Positions 1 to 5,380 of a stretch of DNA of 6,204 nt are shown here, in pieces. The position numbers were made by a program, and so were the translations under genes. Origin of the DNA: an uncultured Ruminococcus sp. (lineage in GTDB: Bacteria; Bacillota; Clostridia; Oscillospirales; Ruminococcaceae); NCBI GenBank assembly GCA_900556055.1, contig USNJ01000118.1:1-6204 (forward strand), given 5' to 3'. Within the stretch, counting starts at the first letter, position 1. Each line of letters starts with the position of its first letter. The notes below the pieces were generated by a model. The model made no database searches and was not told the DNA's origin. It was given only the letters and a program-made list of their open reading frames with translations.

Positions 1-149
1 TTTATATTTTTCCCTTCAGGCTCTATATATGTAAAATCTGGATTATTTCCACTTGAAAATTCTATACATGATTTACAATTATTACACTCTTGTTTATTAA
101 AATTTTCGCATAAAATCATTTTAGCAAATTCTTTTGCAAATATTTTTTT
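1..149 (-). CDS. holB: DNA polymerase III delta' subunit fragment, truncated at both ends, fused in frame to the flippase
   Basis: Seen: the minus-strand frame entering from the flippase gives about 49 codons that begin KKIFAKEFAKMILCEN, continue through a cysteine cluster (QECNNCKSC, spacing C-x7-C-x2-C-x2-C) and then SGNNPDF and YIEPEGKNI, before running off the left edge. Known: this order matches the N-terminal AAA+ domain of clamp-loader delta' (and is related to tau/gamma), where a zinc module of four cysteines follows the Walker A lysine and leads into a conserved PDF...IEP(D/E)G segment. Delta' helps load the sliding clamp during replication. The preceding GxxGxGK loop is absent; flippase residues stand in its place. 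Only 5 of 49 codons end in G or C, unlike every other gene here. Inferred: a holB piece from a much more AT-rich Clostridium-like genome, joined artificially. A tau/gamma fragment is less likely because of the CIEFSSGNNPDF wording. Confidence 0.8.
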
Positions 150-155
150 TGCGGT
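141..155. other. Composition breakpoint / probable chimeric join
   Basis: Positions 1-150 contain 33 G/C bases (22%) and 151-300 contain 73 (49%), by direct count. The change coincides with a run of eight T at 143-150 and with the switch from flippase-like to HolB-like protein in one uninterrupted minus-strand frame. The exact base cannot be fixed because the A/T-rich word around 130-150 could belong to either side. No target-site duplication, inverted repeat or transposase-like sequence is visible to suggest a biological insertion. Confidence 0.75.
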
Positions 156-1532
156 CCTGATTATCGCCTTAAAATTCAGCAGTGCGATAAGTATAAACAG
201 CAGGCTGAGCCAGAGGTAGCAAAGCTTCGGTTCTGCCGATGCGATAAGCATCATAACAACGATTATCACAGTGTTCACGATCAGCGTGCCGAATGCCACC
301 TTGAAGCGGATATACCGTCTTGTGTCGAATATCCTTACAGCAAAGCATACGAAATAGCTTGCGAGCGTTGCATACGAAGCACCGTAAATGCCGTATTTCG
401 GGATAAGCAGCAGATTAAGCACTATATTCAGTGCCGCAGGGATAAAGCTGGTCCAGAAGGAATTTACCGTCTTTTTTCTCGCAGAATATATCGTGGAAAG
501 GAACTGACAGAAACACTGGAAAAGCACTGCCGCTATCAGGATAGGCGAATAATGGAACGCTTCCATGTATCCCTCGGCATTTTTGCTGAATATCGTCAGG
601 AGCATAAGTATCAGCTTGCCGAAAAGCATTATCCCCGCCGAACCTATGAACATTATCGAGCTGTAAGCCGAAAAGACCTGCGCATAGAATTTGCCGACCT
701 GTTTATCCTCATTCTCCGTGATAGCCGACATCTGCCATGCCTGATAAAACATAGTCGAAACAAGCATGAGCAGCGTAGGTATGCGGTTTGCGAGGGAGTA
801 GATGCCTATTGAGCTGTCGTCCACCATATATGCGAGAACATATTTGTCGGACGATGAGATTATCCACCACATTATAAGCGCAGGTATCATCGGTATCGAA
901 TATCTCAGCATATCCTTCATAAGCTTTTTATCGAGATATTTAAGGTCGAGATACTTATGCAGCCCTGCGATAAGCGTCAGCAGAAGGAATGAACACGTAT
1001 CCGACAGTATGACCGACAGCATATAGCCCGTAACACCCATTTTCAGCCAGACCATGAAAATGACATTGAAAAGGACTATCGTCAGCGTTGAGAATATTCC
1101 GTCCGCCGCAAAAAGCTTTACATAGCCAAGCGAACGCACGAACTGAGATGCCGCCTGACGGAAGCATGAGCAGTAAACGAACGCATACAGCAGGAAGCCG
1201 TAGCCGCGCAGCTTGCTTACGAGATTTATCGTCGGGGACAATATCGCAAACACCGTCATTCCCATCGCCATCATGACAATGGCTATCGTATAGACCTTGC
1301 GCTTATCGTAATTTTTGTCAAGACCGTATCTGACAACAGCGTCCGACATTGCAAGGCTCACTATCGGCACGAGGATATTTCCCGTGTCATATATAAGATT
1401 CTGAATGCCGTATTCCGCTTCCGTCAGACAGCCCGTATAAAGAGAAACGAGCAGAAAGCTCAGAAATTTTGCACCGAACGAGCCTATCGCAAATATCAGC
1501 GTATTGCCCGCAAGAGTTTTATACTTGTTCAC
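150..1532 (-). CDS. Oligosaccharide/polysaccharide flippase (Wzx/MVF-type, MATE-like superfamily), missing its native stop
   Basis: Predicted to move undecaprenyl-linked sugar repeat units across the cytoplasmic membrane for capsule, wall or exopolysaccharide assembly; the substrate is unknown. About 461 residues precede the join, close to the usual 450-500 for the family. Starting at GTG (1532-1530), the protein opens MNKYKTLAGNTLIFAIGSFG, the family's typical first helix, and then shows about 12-14 hydrophobic segments (roughly 10-32, 50-65, 80-102, 112-130, 145-163, 168-190, 210-228, 288-312, 330-350, 362-378, 383-400, 414-432, 437-455). Family-like stretches include YGIQNL (41-46), SSSDKYVLAYM (226-236), SIGIYSLANRIP (241-252) and IPKYGIYGASYATL (377-390). 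GAGGAG seven bases upstream supports the GTG start. The frame stays open to the left edge because it runs into a HolB fragment, so the true C-terminus is not seen. A lipid II flippase (MurJ) is possible but less likely, given the SDKYVLAYM / YSLANR pattern typical of polysaccharide exporters. Confidence 0.85.
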
Positions 1533-1539
1533 AAAAACG

Positions 1540-1545
1540 CTCCTC
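1540..1545 (-). promoter_or_regulatory. Ribosome binding site of the flippase, overlapping the upstream stop codon
   Basis: On the minus strand GAGGAG lies seven bases before the GTG at 1532-1530. It decides that GTG is the start, since no suitably placed ATG precedes it. The TGA that ends the 42-residue ORF (1546-1544) shares its last two bases with this site, so ribosomes finishing the small ORF stop on the flippase's initiation region. Translational coupling is inferred from that arrangement. Confidence 0.75.
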
Positions 1546-1672
1546 AGCGGTGGCTGTTCACCTCATAGTAGATTTTTCTGCTGTTATCCGCCAGCTCGAG
1601 AACTGTCTTTACAGCGACTGCCGCTCCGAGAGCCGCAAGCACCGCAATTATCGCCTTCATGCAGTTTTTCAT
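1544..1672 (-). CDS. Small hypothetical membrane peptide, 42 residues
   Basis: I do not recognise a named family. The ORF starts at ATG 1672-1670 and ends in TGA. It has a short basic N-terminus with one cysteine (MKNCMK), a hydrophobic Ala/Val/Leu-rich helix at about residues 7-27 interrupted by Lys22, then a polar tail that includes DNSRKIYYEVNSHR. This predicts a single-pass or peripheral membrane peptide, with the positive N-terminus probably cytoplasmic. AAAGGA at 1688-1683, overlapping the recX stop, gives a site ten bases before the ATG. The next in-frame ATG (residue 5) would be 22 bases away and is less likely. It fills the only space between recX and the flippase exactly: 15 nt after recX, and its stop codon sits inside the flippase's ribosome binding site. 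That fit is the main argument that it is translated. It may act as a leader for flippase translation or as an independent small membrane protein; neither is shown. Confidence 0.6.
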   Translation of the reverse strand: MKNCMKAIIAVLAALGAAVAVKTVLELADNSRKIYYEVNSHR

Positions 1673-1687
1673 ATAAACGCAGTCCTT

Positions 1688-2302
1688 TCATTCATCTTCA
1701 TCATCTCCGAAGCTTTTCATCGCTTCGTTTATATCGGAATAGGAATAGCCCATTCTCGCAAGTGCCGCCTTGACCTTGCGCACGCCGTTTTCATCATCGA
1801 GCTTTGAGGCATATTTCCTTCCTATAAGCTCAGCGAGCCTATCCTGTGCAGTATCGGAATATTCTGCGCACAGCTCCTCGATCAACTCATCGGGAACGCC
1901 CTTGCGCTTCATCTCCTGCTTTGCACGGTAATATCCGAAAAGCTTTGCTTCAAACAGTCTTGCCGCCAGCTTTGCGCCGTATTTCCTGTCGTCGATAAGA
2001 CCTATCGACACCATTTTTTTGCATACGTCCAGACAGACACGCTGACTGTAATTCTTCTCCAGCTTTTCGTAAAGCCCCTTAAAGCTTATGTCGCCCGCCT
2101 CGATGATATACAGCGCACGTTCCTTCGCCTTTCTGTACTGCTGCATATACATCAGTGCGGCAACTTCCTGTCTTGAAAGCTCCGTGCCGTCCTTCAGGGC
2201 TTTTGAGCGGACTATCTCGGAGGAAAGATATATCCTTCCTCCCTCCTCGAATATTATCTCATAGGTCGAACCCTTGTAAACGGCGCAGCTTTGTATCCTC
2301 AT
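1688..2302 (-). CDS. recX: Regulatory protein RecX
   Basis: RecX binds RecA filaments in the cytoplasm and limits their extension and ATPase/recombinase activity. The 204-residue protein is within the family's usual size for Firmicutes. It shows the RecX layout: an N-terminal beta-rich segment (MRIQSCAVYKGSTYEIIFEE, then an SSEIVRSKALKDGTELS turn), followed by tandem three-helix repeats. Hallmarks include ALYIIEAGDISFKGLYEKL (about 63-81, the usual A...L..R..S..EL..KL element), the IGLIDDRKYGAKLA core (about 100-113) and AKQEMKRKGVPDELIEE (about 127-143), then a third repeat ending ARMGYSYSDINEAM. The C-terminus is acidic (GDDEDE). It starts six bases after the recA stop. I see no Shine-Dalgarno motif in the 20 bases before the ATG, so translation is probably coupled to recA. 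The recA-recX order is the classic one and supports the call. Confidence 0.93.
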   Translation of the reverse strand: MRIQSCAVYKGSTYEIIFEEGGRIYLSSEIVRSKALKDGTELSRQEVAALMYMQQYRKAKERALYIIEAGDISFKGLYEKLEKNYSQRVCLDVCKKMVSIGLIDDRKYGAKLAARLFEAKLFGYYRAKQEMKRKGVPDELIEELCAEYSDTAQDRLAELIGRKYASKLDDENGVRKVKAALARMGYSYSDINEAMKSFGDDEDE

Positions 2303-2308
2303 GATGAT

Positions 2309-3532
2309 TTAGTCGGGATCGACGGGAGTGAATTCCTCGAAATCCTCCTCAGCGTCGATGTCGATGTTTATGTTGTCCGCAGGAATATCGGCAGATGGCT
2401 CAGCAGGCTCAGCAGGCGCATCAAGTGCCTCCGAAGCAGCTTCCTTTACTGCCGCTCCCTTCTTATCGCTCTTGCTGACAAATGCAAGCTTTGCGGAATT
2501 TTCCTTGATCTTCCCCTCGACTTCCTTCATTATCTCGGGATTATCTGCGAGGAATTTCTTTGCATTGTCACGGCCCTGACCGATCTTCTGATCGTTATAG
2601 CTGAACCATGCGCCGCTCTTCTTTATTATATCCAGTTCAACGGCAATATCCAGGACTTCGCCCGTTCTCGATATGCCCTGACCGAATATCATGTCAAATT
2701 CGCACTCCTTAAACGGAGGAGCGACCTTGTTCTTTACGACCTTGCACTTTGTGCGTGCGCCGTAAGGCTCGGAGCCGTTCTTGAGGATATCGCTCTTTCT
2801 TACTTCTATGCGGACAGAGCTGTAAAACTTCAGCGCACGTCCGCCGGGAGTAGTTTCGGGGTTTCCGTACATAACACCGATCTTCTCACGCACCTGATTG
2901 ATAAAGATAGCAACGCAGTTTGACTTTGATATAACAGCTGTAAGCTTTCTCATAGCCTGCGACATAAGTCTTGCCAGCAGACCGACATGTGTATCGCCCA
3001 TTTCGCCGTCGATCTCAGCCTTTGTTACCATAGCTGCAACAGAGTCAAGGATAAGGCAGTCGATAGCACCCGAACGGACGAGTGCTTCAGCGATCTCAAG
3101 TGCCTGCTCGCCGCTGTCAGGCTGCGAAACGAGAAGATTGTCGATATTTACGCCGAGAGCCTTTGCATATACAGGATCAAGAGCATGCTCAACGTCAATG
3201 AACGCAACATATCCGCCGAGCTTCTGTGTTTCAGCGGCAATATGCAGTGCAACAGTGGTCTTACCGGAGCTTTCGGGACCGTAGATCTCGACTATTCTTC
3301 CTCTCGGAACGCCGCCTATGCCAAGTGCAAGATCAAGCGTCATAGAGCCTGTCGGGATAGCATCGACCTCATAGGTCTGAGCCTGTCCGAGCTTCATTAC
3401 AGTACCCTTTCCGTATGTCTTTTCTATCTGCGAGATAGCATTGTCAAGTGCCTTTGCCTTTTCATCGGCTGTTTTCGGGAGAGTAGCCGCAAGTGTTTGT
3501 TTTTTGTCGTTTTTCTTCTTTTCGATCGCCAT
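2309..3532 (-). CDS. recA: Recombinase RecA
   Basis: RecA is the DNA-dependent ATPase that forms filaments on single-stranded DNA, drives strand exchange and stimulates LexA self-cleavage. At 407 residues it is longer than the usual 340-360. Core motifs are intact: [15 protein letters not shown] (36-49), Walker A GPESSGKT (85-92), catalytic Glu115 in [10 protein letters not shown], Walker [10 protein letters not shown] (159-167), loop L1 around [12 protein letters not shown] (173-184), [20 protein letters not shown] (211-230, including loop L2), and [12 protein letters not shown] (230-241). The extra length is at the ends: about 20 lysine-rich residues at the N-terminus before the first helix, and a C-terminal tail after about 364 with 16 Asp/Glu, no Lys/Arg, and a PAEPAEPS stretch. 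ATG 3532-3530 is preceded by AGGAAGG overlapping the prmC stop. recX follows after six bases. No LexA operator is visible in the 15 nt before it. Confidence 0.98.
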   Translation of the reverse strand: MAIEKKKNDKKQTLAATLPKTADEKAKALDNAISQIEKTYGKGTVMKLGQAQTYEVDAIPTGSMTLDLALGIGGVPRGRIVEIYGPESSGKTTVALHIAAETQKLGGYVAFIDVEHALDPVYAKALGVNIDNLLVSQPDSGEQALEIAEALVRSGAIDCLILDSVAAMVTKAEIDGEMGDTHVGLLARLMSQAMRKLTAVISKSNCVAIFINQVREKIGVMYGNPETTPGGRALKFYSSVRIEVRKSDILKNGSEPYGARTKCKVVKNKVAPPFKECEFDMIFGQGISRTGEVLDIAVELDIIKKSGAWFSYNDQKIGQGRDNAKKFLADNPEIMKEVEGKIKENSAKLAFVSKSDKKGAAVKEAASEALDAPAEPAEPSADIPADNINIDIDAEEDFEEFTPVDPD

Positions 3533-3542
3533 TCTTATCTTT

Positions 3543-3549
3543 CCTTCCT
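3543..3549 (-). promoter_or_regulatory. Ribosome binding site of recA, overlapping the prmC stop
   Basis: AGGAAGG (AAGGA core) lies about nine to ten bases before the recA ATG. Its first bases are shared with the prmC TAG (3550-3548). It fixes the recA start and leaves no room for an intergenic promoter or operator. Confidence 0.75.
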
Positions 3550-4423
3550 ATCCGTTTATTCCGACAACGACTCTGCGTATTCCCGCAAGGTCGCATATTG
3601 TATCAACATTTACAAATCCTGCTTGAGTCATTATCCCGCTTACAGCGTCCGCCTGACCTGCTCCGCATTCAAACGCCATTATGCCGTTATCCGACAGAAG
3701 CCCTTTCCAGAGCATGGTTATGATACGGTAGAAATTCAGTCCGTCCGTGCCGCCGTCAAGAGCAGTTTTCGGCTCGAACGTCACTTCCTTCTGAAGTTCT
3801 GTCATTTCCTTTGAGGTTACATACGGCGGATTTGAAACTATGCAGTCAAGCTTTATATAATCCCCGGGGCTGTCCGGATCGGCAAAATTCTGGAGTATGC
3901 GTCCATCGCAGACATCTCCCCTTATTATCGTGACATCAGCACCGTTCATGCGGCAGTTCTCGCTGAGATACGGCATTGCATCGCCCGATATCTCGACTGC
4001 GAACACCTTTGAATCGGGCAGCAGCTTCCTGAGCGACACGGCTATCGCACCGCTTCCCGCACACAGATCGGCTATCCTCTTTGAGCATCTGTGCTGCATG
4101 CGCTGATAAACAGCATCAACAAGTATCTCCGTTTCGGGACGAGGTATCAGCACGCCCTCTCCGACCTTGAACGGGAATCCGCAGAACTCCCATCTTCCTA
4201 GGATATACTGAAGCGGATATCCGTTCTTGCGCCTGCTGACTGCATCTCTGAAACGCCTTTCCCTGTCCTCGGGGATCTCGGTTTCGGGAGCTATAAGACG
4301 CTGTGTTCTGTTTATCATGAGGATATCCTCACATAAGCAGTCCGCCTCAAATGCCGCAGCATCGTCCGCACACTGCGCAAGAGATGCCTTTGCAAGCTCG
4401 TAAAGTGCGCGTACAGTCACCAT
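3548..4423 (-). CDS. prmC: Peptide chain release factor N5-glutamine methyltransferase PrmC (HemK)
   Basis: It transfers a methyl group from S-adenosylmethionine to the Gln of the GGQ motif in release factors RF1/RF2, which is needed for efficient peptide release. The protein has 291 residues, normal for the family. It shows an N-terminal helical release-factor-binding domain (1-80) with YPLQYILGRWEFCG (69-82), the linker GEGVLIPRPETE (88-99), SAM-binding motif I DLCAGSGAIAVSL (119-131), the acidic AVEIS strand end (142-146), GDV (169-171) and the catalytic NPPY (198-201) that holds the glutamine; EPKTALDGGTDGLNFY (217-232) is also a family signature. The frame is open 34 codons further upstream, but ATG 4423-4421 is chosen because it has AGGGAGG seven bases before it and gives a standard N-terminus. 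It overlaps the DUF1385 gene by 7 nt. In many Firmicutes prfA, its substrate gene, follows directly; here recA follows instead. Confidence 0.95.
   Translation of the reverse strand: MVTVRALYELAKASLAQCADDAAAFEADCLCEDILMINRTQRLIAPETEIPEDRERRFRDAVSRRKNGYPLQYILGRWEFCGFPFKVGEGVLIPRPETEILVDAVYQRMQHRCSKRIADLCAGSGAIAVSLRKLLPDSKVFAVEISGDAMPYLSENCRMNGADVTIIRGDVCDGRILQNFADPDSPGDYIKLDCIVSNPPYVTSKEMTELQKEVTFEPKTALDGGTDGLNFYRIITMLWKGLLSDNGIMAFECGAGQADAVSGIMTQAGFVNVDTICDLAGIRRVVVGING
3597..3605 (-). promoter_or_regulatory. Weak candidate extended -10 promoter for recA inside prmC
   Basis: Minus strand reads TGATACAAT, an extended -10 (TGn plus TACAAT, one mismatch to TATAAT), which would start transcription roughly 55-60 bases before the recA ATG. 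The hexamer 17 bases upstream (CAAGCA) is a poor -35. The same bases encode conserved-looking PrmC residues (VDTIC), so chance occurrence is quite possible. Listed only because recA commonly needs expression independent of an upstream operon. Confidence 0.2.
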
Positions 4424-5364
4424 TTGTCGTCCTCCCTGTTTTCGGGAATGACTTTTTCCATAGCAGCTATCGCTACCTCTATCTGCTTGTCGGTCGGCTC
4501 TTTTGTTGTGATATGCTGGAGCCACAGACCCGGTGCGGATATGATCTTTGTGAACAGATTATCATATCGTCCCGCAAGCTTTATAAGCTCATAGGATACC
4601 GATGCGATAGGTGCGAGCAGCAGAAGCTGAAGACAAAATCTCAGCAGCATATTAGCACTTCCGTAAGGCAGGAACATATTGACAAAAATATTCAGCAGCA
4701 CAACGATCAGCAGGAAGCTTGTGCCGCATCTCGGGTGAAATCTTGTCTGTTTGCGGATATTTTCGACCGTCAGCGGAAGCTCAGCCTCGTAGCAGGCTAT
4801 GGTCTTATGCTCCGCTCCGTGATATCTGAATGTCGTTGCGATATCAGGCGTAAGGGATATCACCCACATATATCCGACAAGAAGAAGTATCTTCAGCACG
4901 CCCTCGCAGATGTTTATGCCGATTCGTCCCACGCCGATCTTTTCCAGCAGGCTGCTCAGAAACATAGGCAGGAATTTGAAAAGGCAGAGTGCTACCGCAA
5001 TTCCGATGACCGTGCCGATAAGCATTATAACAGGCACAAGCTTGTCCCCCAGCTTATCGGAGAGCCACTGCTCGAACCTGGTCATCTCCTCCTCGTCGTC
5101 ATCGTCCGTCAGCTGCTTTTCGTTGGACTTTATCATGCATTTTATTCCGTCAGCAAAGGATATGCCGAAGTTTATGCAGCCGCGGATAAACGGTGTTTTC
5201 ATGTACCACGGTGCATTTTTTCCCGACTTTATCTCCCATGTTTCAACGTCGATAGTGCCGTCAGGAAGTCTGCACGCCATTGAAGCAAGTCCGGGACCTC
5301 TCATCATTATACCCTCGATAAGCGCCTGACCGCCTATTGAGGTCTTATGTTTTTCACTGCTCAT
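4417..5364 (-). CDS. DUF1385 family membrane protein (YqhQ-like)
   Basis: A conserved Firmicute membrane protein without an established biochemical role. The 315-residue product matches the family in length and signature: GGQALIEGIMMRGP (11-24) at the N-terminus, FIRGCINF (59-66), YHGAEHKTIACYE (181-193) and RFHPRCGTSFLL (208-219). Hydrophobic helices are likely at about 109-130, 154-171, 214-236 and 240-258. An acidic stretch (DDDDEEE, 87-93) precedes the first helix. The clustered His182, His186, His210 and Cys213 could bind a metal, which is inference only. The C-terminal tail, ending about residue 315, is charged and probably cytoplasmic. The start ATG 5364-5362 is preceded by AGGAG with an 11-base spacer, rather long. 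It begins 14 nt after the histidine kinase and overlaps prmC by 7 nt. DUF1385 next to prmC is a recurrent Firmicute arrangement, often near rpmE and prfA, hinting at a link to translation that remains unproven. Confidence 0.92.
   Translation of the reverse strand: MSSEKHKTSIGGQALIEGIMMRGPGLASMACRLPDGTIDVETWEIKSGKNAPWYMKTPFIRGCINFGISFADGIKCMIKSNEKQLTDDDDEEEMTRFEQWLSDKLGDKLVPVIMLIGTVIGIAVALCLFKFLPMFLSSLLEKIGVGRIGINICEGVLKILLLVGYMWVISLTPDIATTFRYHGAEHKTIACYEAELPLTVENIRKQTRFHPRCGTSFLLIVVLLNIFVNMFLPYGSANMLLRFCLQLLLLAPIASVSYELIKLAGRYDNLFTKIISAPGLWLQHITTKEPTDKQIEVAIAAMEKVIPENREDDKW
4431..4437 (-). promoter_or_regulatory. Ribosome binding site that sets the prmC start
   Basis: AGGGAGG, seven bases before ATG 4423-4421. 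It lies inside the last codons of the DUF1385 gene and argues against the longer open frame reaching to 4525, whose extra residues (Arg/Lys/Gly-rich, opening MAPAYHNKRA) are the shadow of the upstream gene. Confidence 0.8.
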
Positions 5365-5375
5365 TTAACAGAATG

Positions 5376-5380
5376 CTCCT
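5376..5380 (-). promoter_or_regulatory. Ribosome binding site of the DUF1385 gene, overlapping the kinase stop
   Basis: AGGAG on the minus strand lies 11 bases before ATG 5364-5362. Its first two bases are shared with the kinase TAG (5381-5379). The spacer is long, so initiation may rely partly on coupling to the kinase. Confidence 0.55.

Noticed and set aside
955..1167. A 70-codon minus-strand open frame inside the flippase gene
   Set aside because: It is in another frame within a continuous, family-like flippase coding region and resembles no known protein.
1..1532. A natural flippase-DNA polymerase delta' fusion protein
   Set aside because: Composition and codon use change sharply at the join, both partners are broken there, and the combination makes no functional sense; an assembly chimera is the simpler reading.
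3771..3790. A GAAC half-site (GAACGTCACTTC) within prmC as a possible LexA box
   Set aside because: The second half is imperfect, it lies some 240 bases before the recA ATG, and it falls in the conserved PrmC EVTFEPK region, so it is most likely chance.
2987..3814. A 275-codon plus-strand open frame opposite recA and prmC
   Set aside because: It lies across two unmistakable minus-strand genes and their junction, has no recognisable domain, and reflects the codon bias of the other strand.
4424..4525. N-terminal extension of prmC by 34 codons
   Set aside because: The extra residues are Arg/Lys/Gly-rich, unlike PrmC, lie inside the DUF1385 gene, and the downstream ATG has an excellent AGGGAGG at seven bases.
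4351..5283. A 310-codon open frame on the plus strand opposite the DUF1385 gene
   Set aside because: It is the antisense shadow of a well-conserved gene; its translation is rich in Cys, His, Arg and Tyr without any family motif, and no ribosome binding site supports it.
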